A stretch of 64,000 bases of DNA from Epiperipatus broadwayi. Its lineage: Eukaryota; Onychophora; Udeonychophora; Euonychophora; Peripatidae. The position numbers were made by a program, and so were the translations under genes. Position 1 is the first letter of the stretch, and the number at the start of each line of letters is the position of its first letter. The notes below the pieces were generated by a model. It was not told the origin of the DNA. It did no database searches and worked only from the letters and a program-made list of their open reading frames with translations. The DNA lies in assembly GCA_028023455.1 (NCBI GenBank), contig JAQFVV010000502.1, positions 394,321 to 458,320 on the forward strand, given 5' to 3'. Shown here piece after piece: positions 52,213 to 64,000 of the stretch.

Positions 52213-54188
52213 TATAATGGTCAGGGAGAATTGGAAGTTGTTAGAGTCTTACCATATCTGCCATACAGGGTGACACCAGGCCATTTGAATCTGTAAAATT
52301 TATAATAGGCAGCTATATAGTGTTAAGATCTGATTTTTACATAAATATTTTATTACGACCATCAGCCCATGCCACTAGCTCAGGGAGATGCAGTGATTTA
52401 TATTATATATATTCTTATTTAAAAATATTTTCAATATTAAAAAAAAATAAAAGAAGCCACTGTCAGTAATAACACACACAAACATTTATTAAACATATAT
52501 AAAATTTAGAATTATTATTTTGGTCTAACTTTTACTTTAGAATTTAATTTACATTTTAACTTTTATTTTAAAAGTTTGCACAGATGAATTTATTAATATT
52601 TTATTAGTGTCAAGTATGGATAGACTACATAGATTGTACTTGAAAAGAAAATATTCTATATCCCTTATTTTACCCTAGGCCAAAAGTTTGCAGTCAAACT
52701 AACGTCAGTCTATCTGATATATTGATGTATTCAATGCAGCATGAATACTGTCAGGAATGCACATCTGAACAGCATGGTTATAGAGAAAAAATTGTCTCTC
52801 GTCCAGTACAGAAAGGTTACATCTGTCTGGCAAGAAGAACAATAAAAAAGAAAACTCCATAGAAAGAGATTGCAGTCCTTTTTGCCATCTTACTATCCCA
52901 TTCCATAGGCTAAATGGGTGATCCAAGGAGCAGGGGATACATCTGCTTCCGATGGTCAGTAAGAAATGGGCCTTATTTTGCCCAAGTGTGGCATATCATG
53001 TGATCCTGCACATAGCGGATCTTCATGCTACATTTAATAATTACACCAATACATCCAATCAATTGACCCAATTTAACTGCGAAACAAGTAACCTAAGATT
53101 TCCCTCCCTTAAACTAACATAACTTTTTTACAAATCTATGCAGCCATTCACACCCAACTTAAATTTAACATGATTTAATTAAAAGTTTAGCTTAACAGAA
53201 AAAAATCATAATAAACACTTAAAAGAATGGAAAAAATAAATTAATGGAAATGATTTTTAAAAAAATTACATTCAATAAAAATTATTAATAAATGATTTGC
53301 TTTGGTCAGATAGGAATTTCTATTTAAATACTGGAAAAGTTTTAGAATTAAAGTTCACTAGTTAGAGTTCTTACTGCTTTAAAATACTGGAAAAATTTTA
53401 GAACTAAAGTTCATTTTTAGAGCTCTTACTGTTTTAAAAAGTCCGTACTTTCTAATTGCTTGTAATTTGGAAGGTGTTAATTCCCATGATGTCCAGAGGA
53501 GATCATATGCAGTTAGCCATTGGTTCTTTACTGTAGCTTGTATAGTTCTTTGCCAGGCCCTGATGACCTGGGTTCACAATATGGGAGAATGATATTTCAT
53601 TTCTTTTTTTAGAACAACTGAAGGGATTGAAAGTGCATCTTTTCAATCCTTTCTCCTCCAACTCTCCCAGACTTAATGCATATAGCACAACTAATATTTT
53701 ATTTCCATTTTTTCTTTTTATATTAAATTTGTGGATTAATTCAACCTTACATCATGATGATGATGATCCTTCTGTTGAGGTCTGTTTCCTGAGGGATTTT
53801 TTTTATTGGCTATTCTGTTCCTATTGTTTTTCTCTCCTACCTGACCTTTAATTATAAATTTTGAGATGCCCAAAGGCTAGTTCACTTTGACTAATTAAAA
53901 TAATCATTTACATTTTACACAATATCTTTAATTAAATTATTGTACATTCTTAAAGATATATATATTTTTATCTTTATATCTTTTAAGTTTTTTTCTCCTT
54001 AAAATTTAGTTTTAAAATCTTTATTTTTAATAGTTTTTTTTTAATAATTTTCCATCTGTGCGATTTTATATATATATACAAGTTTAGATGACTTTTAATT
54101 TTCAATTTTTAAAAACAAATTTTTATTTGCAAACTTTATTTTTAATTTCTAATTTTATTAGAATGTAACAACATGTGTGCCCATTACA
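52213..54188 (-). mobile_element. Solo LTR, 1976 bp, same family as 24741-26796
   Basis: Read on the minus strand it starts TGTAATGG (from 54188) and ends CCATTATA (at 52213). ATAT flanks it on both sides (52209-52212 and 54189-54192). Long blocks match the plus-strand solo LTR at 24741-26796, such as the AAATCTTAGGTTA region, the TTCCTGACAGTATTCATGC region and GAGCTAGTG near the 3' end. The two copies differ substantially, so both are old. The 73-codon frame at 52705-52926 is within the LTR. Confidence 0.65.
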
Positions 54189-54200
54189 ATATATATATAT

Positions 54201-56262
54201 TGTAACGGTAAGAACTCGTATACCTTGTTAACATATTGCAAAATTCTACCACCATGTTTGAAAAGCAGCACAATAGGTGGGTTCACGTCCTACGGTACAG
54301 TGTTTGAACATAGTCATTTCATTTTCAATAAAACCTACATGACAACATGTATACCATAACAATAGTAAATATTCTTCTAGGCTTGGTGTTCAGGTAAACA
54401 GAAGACTCTAATTAATTTATTCTAAAATTAAGGGCTACTGCTATATACTTAAATGTGATTTCAATAATTAAATGAGACACTAAATATTATTATTAAATCA
54501 AGCAGACATGCATACGTAGAAATAAGTAGATACAAATATTTAATAACAATTGAATTAGGTTACATGTAATTAAAATGCTACTGGGGTATCATACTTTAAT
54601 CATATCTTATGCCTCATGTTTAAGTTGCTAACATTGTGAGATTACTATACGAGGTCATAATGAGGAGTATATCAGCCAACTCAGCAATCACTATTTACTT
54701 TCTTATTATTAATATACACTCTACATTAATGAATTATTACTAGAGCAGCAGATGTGGAGTGGCAATAAATTGAACATAGACATTCATACGCATATAAATA
54801 AAGTGATCTGTGATAGGGTTAGATGCTGCCGAGTTTTAAAGAGATTCAGCTTTTCTTTGAGTGTAACTGCTAAGAAACATTAGAGATGGGAGCAATAGCC
54901 AAACATTGGGCTGGAGCCCTTAGGAGTTGTCATGAATGTGACATCAGTGTGAGGTCTTAGCCTTTTCATCCCTGACCGCATGATGCGGTTAATTACCATG
55001 GGGTCATTTCTTTATGCCCATTTATTATGGAAACTAGAATATTTGAAGAACATCTATTTCATTTCTATGGTTTAAAATTAAGGCATCTATAAACCAATGC
55101 AGTTCATGCATTCAATGCAAAAACATTTTATCTACTTTATTCTTTTAAAATAGAAAGTTTATTTTCAATCCCCATGTTGACTAAACAAATTATTAACTAT
55201 CTACTACCCCCTTCTTATAATAATACTACTCTAGATTGAAAATATTTGATGAAATATAACTTATTTAATATACTATTTAAAATGAAATGATTGCTAAATG
55301 GCTAATACACTATACCAATGATTATAGGATTTCACTTTCATAGTAAACATATAGAAATTATTTATAAATCCCAAGCTGAGTATTTATTTTAAAAAAAGGG
55401 CTTTTTAGGTGAATCTAAAGTTGTGCAAAAGAGTAGCAAGTCTTTTGCGAATTAAATGGGTAGAAAAAATCAGCTCAGAAATCATGTAGGCATGAAATAT
55501 AATATCTAAACAATATCAACAATTTGAGATACCCAAGTAAAAGAATAAGAATAGATTTTTTTTATGAGATTTATAAAAATATTATATTACTTTTACACAT
55601 AAATATAAGATGAAGACTAGAGCTTAGTTTTAACATTACACTACATTGAGGTTAAGAGACGAACTTTAAAAAGTACAGCATGTAATAGGAATTTAAAATT
55701 AAGAGTTCAAAAGGAGAGTCTTTTTAATCTTGGGTATCATTTTACCTTCGACTAGTTGAAGTGTGTACACTTGATGGGAGTGTCCGAGGTTCCTTGTTTA
55801 ACAGCATTCACATTTAGGAGAAACACATAGGCAACAGTTTAAGTTCAGGTTTATTTCACATTTTTATGGGAAGCTCCATATTTCTATAGCCACAGTCCGG
55901 AGAAGCGCAACAGTCGCCTACTCCTTGCACATTGTTAGATTAAAATTAGGATCTGGATATGAAAATAATGCAGCAAAAGCATAACTTTGAAACTAGATAG
56001 TCACACAAATTACATTTGATCTGGTAAAGGAGGAACCTTCATATAAATCAACCTGCAATAACTGGAATTGGACTGCAATCAATATATTATATACACATAT
56101 CAAATGTAAATATAATTTAGTTAGCTAAGTTCGAGTTTGCTAAAATAATCTTGCTAAGTTGTCGTCAACATGAATATCTATCATTGGAACATGGGTTTGG
56201 TAACTTTATATTATTAAATTGTTGACATGATAGATGCTCATTATTGACATTTAAGCTACATG
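54201..56262 (+). other. Possible further LTR start, otherwise unassigned
   Basis: TGTAACGG at 54201 immediately follows ATAT and again looks like an LTR beginning. No matching CCGTTACA end was found in the next 3 kb, and no TATA/AATAAA pair could be assigned with confidence. The rest of the stretch shows no gene. Confidence 0.25.
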
Positions 56263-56264
56263 TA

Positions 56265-56487
<223 letters not shown>

Positions 56488-57388
56488 ATCATCATCTATA
56501 TTTGTAAATACAGTTTAAACTCTCAGATTTATTTAAACTTTTAATGTTATCATTTTTTTCTTTTACAAAGTAAATATTGTAAAATCTGTTGAATTGATAT
56601 TAAATCAATCGTTGCATTCATCAATAAAACCTATGCTTATGTATACGCACACACACTTTTATAATTATATTAGAGAGATGATAGGTAAATGCAATTCATT
56701 AATAGTAACCTTGATGAAGTAGTCTGATTATAAGTCTGTATAGGTATATCCTTGTTAATAGAGTCAATGCCGAATTCTCTTTGAATTCGAATACTGAGGC
56801 ATAATGTAATTGATGGAAGGGATGAGATGTGGATGAACTGACCCAAATTGCATCTAGATTTTATAAATGAGGATTGATCTGGTTTATTGGAGATGCTTGC
56901 AATCATGAGTTGTGTGCCTCATTGCATTGTCTTCAGCATCCTATCCAAAGACCCAAGGTCTGACCATAGTTAGATGCAACTCTCTCTTCCAAATGTCGTC
57001 ATCTGGATTGTTATAATATGTGTATATATATATATAAAATAATTACTATTGTGAATATATATATATATGTAACATATGAGGCTTATTGTTTAATAGTAAC
57101 AGATGTTATATGAATTGATATGTTCCTTTAGTTTCAATTTTCGATAATACATATAATGAAAGAAAATCATCAAAACATTATGTGATCACCATTTTATATG
57201 CTTACACAGGCTATTAATAACAATTATATATTAAACAATTGATAATTTTTATTCATATCTCGTTGGTTATAAAAAAAGTCTAGATGTTAAAGCTAGGTTG
57301 AATATAAATTATTATAACATCAGTTACTATAAAATGATAATTTCAAACATTATACATGTATAGTAACATTTGATATATTATTTTCTAG

Positions 57389-57568
57389 AAATTAAATGTT
57401 TAGAACCAAATCCACTCCAGAATGGTGAGGTTATATTTTCAAATACAGCATTAGTTTATGGAACCAAGATACATTATGACTGCAATTATGGATATGAATT
57501 AAATGGAAGTGATTATTCAGTGTGTAATGAAGATGGTTTATGGATTCCACCATCTGGTATTTGTAAAG
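57389..57568 (+). CDS. Sushi/CCP domain exon 2
   Basis: A second CCP module, 180 bp, again phase 1-1, with AG at 57387-57388 and GT at 57569-57570. Cysteines I-IV are in IKCLEPNPLQNG, HYDCNYGYELNG, YSVCNEDG and SGICKG, and the conserved Trp is present (GLWIPPSGIC). Joining its start to the end of the exon at 45075 restores one Lys codon and gives a four-residue linker (KKIK) between Cys IV of module 1 and Cys I of module 2, normal for tandem CCP modules. The two exons are therefore probably consecutive in one gene. CCP repeats occur in complement regulators, selectin-like, CSMD-like and adhesion proteins; which applies here cannot be told. Confidence 0.88.
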
Positions 57569-58900
57569 GTATAAATAACATATAAAATTATGTACCTTAT
57601 AATAGATTTGTTGCACAATTTTTGCTTAATTATATAATTTTTATGCAGCTTTTGACCCATTCTATGAAGGGATGCATAATTAGGTGATCTTTTATATTTA
57701 TATCTATATTTCTATTTTAAAAATTATTTTAAAATTCCAGTTGTTTTTACTTCAGTAGGCAGAATGCTATTATCCAAATCTTTATATATATCATGTTGCA
57801 TAGACCTAAAAACAACTCAGTTGATTTATAATTAATGATACCTCTCTAACACTGTTTTTCATAACAATATTTATTTTTAAAATAAATTAAACTTTCCCTG
57901 TAGTTAGCCTTGCTCACATAATTTCATGATGTTATTGACATTTTTTTTTATAAATTTGTTTCATCAGCTAATATAAGTTCATTTTCTTCTGATATATTTC
58001 CTCTTTTCTTATATTTAGTTGCTATGATATATTATTTTCAATCCCATTAGTTATTTTTGGATAAAATATATTCTATTGATAACATTATGACTAAAATTAT
58101 TCTTCAAATGATCATTTCTTACTATACGTTTTTTAAAGTAGAGATGTCTTATTTCTCCATATAGAAGATATTTTACAAAGTTTAATCCTTTTATTTTGAA
58201 CTGAGTTTTTTTCTGTAATATTGTACTCATATCTGATTCAGTAATTAACCATATTACTTTTGAAACTGGTTATTCTTTTGTGTTAATTCTTTTATTGTTC
58301 ATAACTCATGAAGCTTTAAATGTTGTTTCTCCACAATCTGCTCTGCATTAAAAATGTTATTGTTTTTGAACCATCTTTAGCTAAAGTACACATTTAAATG
58401 CATGAAAATATGGGCTTTTAATTTAAATCCAGGAATATCACACCTTATTTTGTAACAGTAATGTATTTCTGATAGGATTTGATAAAATTATAAACAAGTT
58501 CTCAACAAATGACTACTTTTAGTTCTGAACAATGTAATACAAACTTTGTATTCTATGTCTTCTGTTCCTGTATTTCTGATGGTCTAGGTACCATGTACTA
58601 GTTATTTTAATGTTGCTGTGGTTTTAAGAGATGGTTATTTTTAACATGTGATTGTAGTAGATAAAACGTTTCTACATGTATCTATTATTGAAACACATTA
58701 TATTGTTATGCCAAAAAATCATCATATGACTGTCCCAGATTACATATTGATACTCAAACTGATAGCAGATGGCTCTGAATAGAATAATATGGATCAGCAT
58801 TTTTAATACAGCATTTATATTTTAGAGACCATTACAAAACAATTCTCATGTTTAAAATATTGTCAAATGTGTTTCTGTTATTTAGATCAAAAATTTAGAA
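57569..58900. other. AT-rich, presumably intron, no exon seen
   Basis: Downstream of the second sushi exon no further CCP-type exon was recognised up to the window end. The sequence is AT-rich with no element assigned here. Confidence 0.4.
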
Positions 58901-58929
58901 TATCGCCTTTGCTAAACTAAATCTATGTG

Positions 58930-59105
58930 CAGTGCTCTCAGATCCAAGGCTCCTCACTGATGAAGGCCACAAGCCAGAAACTAGCCTGGGGATATTGGAT
59001 GAGTAGGCACTAGATAGGGATTTTATGCACAAGCCTTCTAGCATCCATTGATTGCTCTTGTTATCACAAGATGGCACTACTATATGGAGAGTTTTGCTTT
59101 GTTTT
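58930..59105 (+). repeat. Dispersed CTCACTGATGA-core repeat copy
   Basis: Begins near GTGCTCTCAGATCCAAGGCT and contains CCTCACTGATGAAGGCCACA, GAAACTAGCCTGGGGATATT, GATAGGGATTTTATGCAC, GCATCCATTGATT and GGCACTAC...GAGAGTTTTGC. The same block order is seen at 61150-61390. About 170-180 bp long, SINE-sized. No A or B box was identified. Confidence 0.55.
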
Positions 59106-61086
59106 GAATTGTTTAATAACAATTATGTGCTAGTATGCGATAGTGATCATGTGAAGATTGCAATGATTATACAATCATGCCAAATATTTGAACTAGTTTC
59201 TATATTAATGTTACTAAATAATTTAGCCAACCATACTTTGACTTTGTATTCTAAATGTTTTAGAACTTCTAAATGTAAGTTATCTTCTTCCTCAGACTTT
59301 CCTGATTAAAGACCTTCAAAGGTATCTAATGTTTTGAAAAATAAGCTCGTGCACTCTAATGATGCTTTCTCTTGTTTTAACAATCTTAAGTTTAAAAGTC
59401 TAATTATACAGGACATGCAGTCATAGTTGTTTTAGAAATGCTTTTATAATCATCAGTCATAAATAAAAGTGATCAAGATTTAAGATTAAATTTGTAAAGT
59501 TTTGTTTTTTATACTCTTCTTCTATTTTTCTTTTTCTAGCATCAATCAGTGATGTAATACTTATGTTAGCAATTTCTGAATCTTTAATAAACAGGTAGTA
59601 TTAATGGGTTTATTCCAATCAGAAATGCATTATTTTTAATATCCTCAAAGGATGGTCCCTTTTGTAGCTATCATTGTGACTTTGATATTGCATGAGAGAA
59701 CTGATGGGCTTCTATTAATGTTCTATTCAAGAAATGTAGTATATTAGCATTTGCCTTTCCTTCAACTGCATCTCAGAACATGGTAACTTTATCACTATTG
59801 AGAAAAATAAATAGAAAACCCTGATCTAAGAGTAAGTTTAATACTGCCAATCAAGCATTTTAAAAAGATGCTATTAAGGACATCTGTAAAAAATATTACA
59901 TATGGGAAAAATGAAGTTTAATTATTGTGCTTAATTTAAAAAATAGATATATTAAAGGTTTAAAGTTTATATCTGGCTTAAAGATAATTTCTAGCCTAAT
60001 AAATGATTAGTCAAAATCATTATTGTATTTATCTAGAATGAATCATGTCAAAGTTGTGAGTAGAGTACGTTTGGTACTTATAAATCAAAATGTAAAAACA
60101 GGCAAAACTCTCTATACATATTGCTACACAAGCATAAGAAGTGGTGGTCATGTGATGTTTATTGGTTTAAATCAAAATGTAATTATAAGTACTTAGATTA
60201 GTAAATCAACTGATGTAAAATTGAAGACTACTATCAAAAAATGTATAAAAGTACCCAAGTTTATTATAGATTGATTATAGCATATTATCGTCTAGTTAAC
60301 TTAACTTTTCTTTAATCCAGAATTTATCACACATATATACATGTACTAATAAAATTTTGTTCATTATAAATCTTTCAAATTTATAACTGTATTCTTACTT
60401 GAGATGAACTCAGAACTAAAGATTTCAGAATCTCAGCTAATTTAAATAGAAAAAAACAGAATGTAGATTATCTGATTGAAATTATTAATTGCTATATTTA
60501 CCATTGAATGATCTGCTTGATCTTCTAAGCAATTTAATATAGTGTTATAAACGGAAACTTAAAGTTTCTAGAATCGATTTTAGCCAAGTAATGTAAATAA
60601 AATTGTTCGATGCTTAATCATTAATCAGTGTGTTTGAATGGCAAATGACCTCCTAAGAAATTAACTGTAGAATATTAGATTCAGTGCTAAAAATTCCAAT
60701 ACCAATTATTAACTGAATAATATACTTGGAAGGTAACTATGATGTTCAGGCAGCTATGACGTTCAAGCATCACGTGACTTCTGAGCAATAACCATATGAT
60801 CAATTTTTTAATCATTTTACTCACAAATAAATCATTATTTATATGTATATTGTAAACTAAGTAATGGACAGGACCAATATTGCCCACACACAAAAATATT
60901 CTGTAACCTAAAATAAAGTAAGGAGAAACAATCTCTCACAAAAGTCCAAACAAAATGCAGACAACACTATTGTCTAAATAATAATAATATTGATTAAGTT
61001 CAGGCTTTAAATGCCATATACCACAATAAAAAAGCAATAAAGATAAATAATAATAATAAACATTATTAAGATAAAGGTAATATACA
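59106..61086. other. AT-rich sequence, no gene seen
   Basis: Apart from a fragment near 60100-60160 (GGCAAAACTCT, CAAGCATAAGAAGTG) related to the short repeat family, nothing is recognised. Confidence 0.4.
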
Positions 61087-61390
61087 AAACAGGCAAAACT
61101 CTCCATACAATAGTGCCAATCAGTGAAAGCCAAAGTAATTAATGGATGCAAGGTTTGTGGAATGCTCTCAGATTCAAAGCTCCTTTTTGATGAAAGCTAA
61201 AAACTAGTCAAAGCCACAATCTAGAAACTAGTCTGTTGATATTATATGGGAAGGCAATAGATAGGGATTTTATGCACAAACCTTTTTGCATCCATTGATT
61301 ACTCTGGCTTGCACTGCGGCACTACTGTATAAAGAGTTTTGCCTATTTTAACGGTTTAAGCAAGCATAAGAAATGTGTATCATGTGATAA
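61087..61390. repeat. Fold-back of the CTCACTGATGA-core repeat
   Basis: Left arm 61087-61163 and right arm about 61276-61352 are inverted: GGCAAAACTCT, TAGTGCC and AATGGATGCA on the left reappear reversed on the right. The centre holds GCTCC...TGATGA and the CTAGAAACTAGTCTG block. The right half corresponds to the copy at 58930-59105. Confidence 0.55.
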
Positions 61391-61732
61391 AAGTAATATA
61401 TTAGCAAATTAAGAGAAGGAGATTTCTCATACTCACTCTTTAAAATATAATTGGTCTTAATACTTAAAAGTTATGTCATTAAAGGACTGGGTTATTTTAA
61501 CATTTCTAGTCACAACACATTTTTTAAGTACAATACATCTTACAACCATAATGAGTATCTTATTGTTATGATCAGATTTATCATTAAATTTCTTTTTATT
61601 AAATAGAAGCATATCTTCTCATGTTTTGTCACATTGACTTTTTCTTTAAAAATAATTTTGTTCTTAAGTAAAATAATTTTCTCTAATAATCTTATATGTA
61701 AAATGGATATTGCAGGGTTTATATAATTAATA

Positions 61733-62268
61733 ATGTATGAAATTAATCATAGAATTAAACTTGGTTGGAGTGCTTTTGGTAGAAATAACTTGATACTAAA
61801 AGGAAATATGCCTATGTATTTGGAAAGAAAGATTTTTAATAAGTGTGTTTTGCCAGTTCTTACTTATGGATCTGAGACTTGGACACTTAATAGAAGAGCA
61901 ATACAGACTTCAGACCACTCAAAGAAGTATGGAGAGATGCATTCTGGGAGTAACAAGAAGAGATCAAAAACGCAATGTATGGGTAAGAGAACAAACAGAT
62001 GTTACTGATCTCATTGAAAAAATTAAAAGCCTTAAGTGGAATTGGGCTGGACATATTGCTAGAAGAGATGATAATAAGTGGACAATTGAAATTTTGAACT
62101 GGATTCCAAAAGATTGTAAAAGACCCAAAAAGAGACCTCATGTGAGATGACTGAATGAAATAAGAAAGTGTGCAGGGGTGATGTGGAGAAGAGAAGCTAA
62201 TGATAGGAAAAAATGGATTGAACTTGGAGAGACCTTCCTCTTGCAGTGTTGATAATGGTTGATGATGA
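61733..62268 (+). mobile_element. Young 5'-truncated RTE-like insertion with 14 bp duplication
   Basis: 536 bp from the 3' end of the RTE-like family. The frames give RIKLGWSAFGRNNL, LTYGSETWTLNRRAIQ, then WNWAGHIARRDDNKW and RPKKRPHVR in a shifted frame, and the end is TTGATAATGGTTGATGATGA. The sequence TTATATAATTAATA is present before (61719-61732) and after (62269-62282), the target duplication of target-primed insertion. The RT domain was never inserted, so this is dead on arrival. It is more intact than the copy at 40.9-42.1 kb. Confidence 0.8.
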
Positions 62269-62282
62269 TTATATAATTAATA

Positions 62283-64000
62283 TTTTAATTAATATAAATA
62301 TTATTTTTCTCTGTTAATTTAAAAACTATTAAATAAAAAATGAGATCTTACTAAACAAAGCAGTGAGATATACTCTTACCTTTAAGATAATGTCTCACTA
62401 AATTATAATAATAATTTTAAAATTTTAATTAAACATGAAAGCTCTTAATTTGGAATAAAAGCAGTATACTGGGATAGCATTAAGAATATAATGTGCAGAT
62501 AAGGGGGTTTTATGGCCACTCAAAATATCACTCTAATAAATTCTTTTTAAACATTCTTCTGGAGTAAAACCAAGCAATTCTATCATTTGAATTTATAATA
62601 AATAAACAAAGTAATCTTCTAAATAAAACAAAAATGATATTTTAATAATGAAAAACGATTTTTAAAACAAGCACAGTGATCTTTTAAATAAATGAAATTG
62701 ACTAAAGTGATCTTCCAAGAATGAATAAATAATTACAATTATTTTAATAAATAAAATAACCTCTTTCTGGGATGTTTTCATAACATTAGATATACAAATT
62801 TAATAGAGTGTCATCATGTCAAAATCTCAATATCCATGTACTCTTAATGCATGGCAAGTAAAGACAATTGTATGATAACCTTTATGATATTTACATTTCT
62901 GAAAGTATGCAGATGATGATAAACAGGAAAAAAAAATAAGTTAGCAATAAAATAATATTTATTAAACATTTAAAAAGATTAATAGACAAACAACCTTGCT
63001 ATTTTATAGTGTTATCCAGATAAATTCTTAAGATACAATAAACAAAATATAATACAGAAGAAAAGTATAAATTTCCATTTAAAATGAATAAATAGAAAAT
63101 AAATAATATATGACAGGTAATGAAACCTTATAGAGTATTGGTATATTAAATAAGTCCTCTCATTTGACAAAACAATTATTCTATTATAATGTCATTAATA
63201 AATGTATTTAATACCCTTATAAAATATAAACTTACCAATCCATATGGAAATATGGATGCTAAAGAAAATGTATATTTTTTTACTGAAGTCACATATACAA
63301 TTTTAAAATTTTAATATTAAATATTTACATCTTGAGGTGCTAGCAATGCATAGCTACATGAACTACACATCAAGACTAACACACTATATTCAGATAAACT
63401 AAGAGTGTGATCAAAAAGTAAAGATGGCATTTCCCAGTAGCTACAAAAAATATCAATTGCCAGAATGAAATCATGGCAGTACACTACCTATGAATACATC
63501 ACAAACAAAATCTACATTTGGAATAAGGAAAGGCAAAATAAGTGATGGATGAACTCAAATAACCTACATCTGAGAATAATAAATAATCTAGAATTTTATC
63601 ACTAGTCATAAGATTATGAGAATGGGCTATCAAGAATGATGACAATAATAAAAGGGATTTGCCTTAATAAAGCATTATACACTTGAATACAAAAAACCCC
63701 AAATTATAATTTATTAGAAAAAATAATAATGTAAAGAGAAAGACTAAGCTACAATTTCTTTAAAACAAAGTCATTACAAGAGAGAGACAAACTATACCAT
63801 CTCTTTAAAAAATGACAATTAACTGTTATTACATTCAAAAGATCAGCCTTTCAAGCTAATATATACAATTGTACACATGGAAGTCATATAAAAATAAATG
63901 CTTATTTACTTATAACTAACTGTTATGTAAATCCAGTAAATTAATAACTAACACTAAACATAGCTTAATAAAAAAGTATGGCATAAAATAAACAATATAT
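62283..64000. other. AT-rich sequence, no gene seen
   Basis: No exon, element or RNA gene is supported to the end of the window. Confidence 0.4.

Overview
This window reads as nuclear DNA of an AT-rich metazoan, most likely an invertebrate. It has spliced host exons separated by long introns, GT-AG splice sites and AATAAA signals. Its transposon fauna is mixed: Ty3/gypsy-type LTR elements, RTE-like, CR1/Jockey-like and L1/Tx1-like non-LTR elements, a Penelope-like element, tRNA-derived SINEs, TIR elements and fold-backs. There are no bacterial operons, rRNA genes or CRISPR arrays. The species cannot be fixed from sequence alone; the coiled-coil gag and the RTE-like copies ending in TGATGAT recall arthropod genomes (inference).

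Host coding sequence is very sparse. A last exon (233-383, +) ends an unidentified gene and is followed by a polyadenylation signal at 463. Two sushi/CCP exons (44890-45075 and 57389-57568, +) are both phase 1-1. They can be joined directly across a 12.3 kb intron to give two consecutive CCP modules of an extracellular or membrane protein whose other exons are outside the window or unrecognised. Almost everything else recognisable is repeat.

Layout. 0-2.8 kb: gene end, then AT-rich sequence with one hairpin. 2.8-5.5 kb: block bounded by about 41 bp inverted repeats, filled by a higher-order tandem array and a fold-back. 7.9-9.1 kb: 1.1 kb palindrome. 11.8-17.7 kb: nearly full-length but broken L1/Tx1-like element (-). 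18.0-19.2 kb: SINE with an LTR inserted in its AT tail. 22.6-23.4 kb: Penelope-like GIY-YIG remnant, long (AT)n and a palindrome with a hammerhead-like core. 24.7-26.8 kb: 2 kb solo LTR. 28.1-30.7 kb: several copies of a ~430 bp repeat. 30.9-35.7 kb: two CR1/Jockey-like RT remnants (-), one split by a young SINE. 36.8-42.1 kb: RTE-like remnants, a short repeat family and a palindrome with ~258 bp arms. 42.9-43.4 kb: 484 bp of pure (GATA)n. 43.75-44.64 kb: TIR element with TA target duplication. 45.3-54.2 kb, inside the sushi intron: serial LTR insertions into (AT)n, including a gag-only element with two 1.7 kb LTRs and two solo LTRs, each flanked by ATAT. 58.9-62.3 kb: more copies of the short repeat family and a young 5'-truncated RTE-like insertion with a 14 bp duplication.

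The main interest is mobile-element biology: targeting of ATAT sites inside microsatellites, a gag-only LTR element that has lost or never had pol, SINEs that share a 3' tail but differ in their tRNA-like heads, and hammerhead-like motifs located in palindromes.
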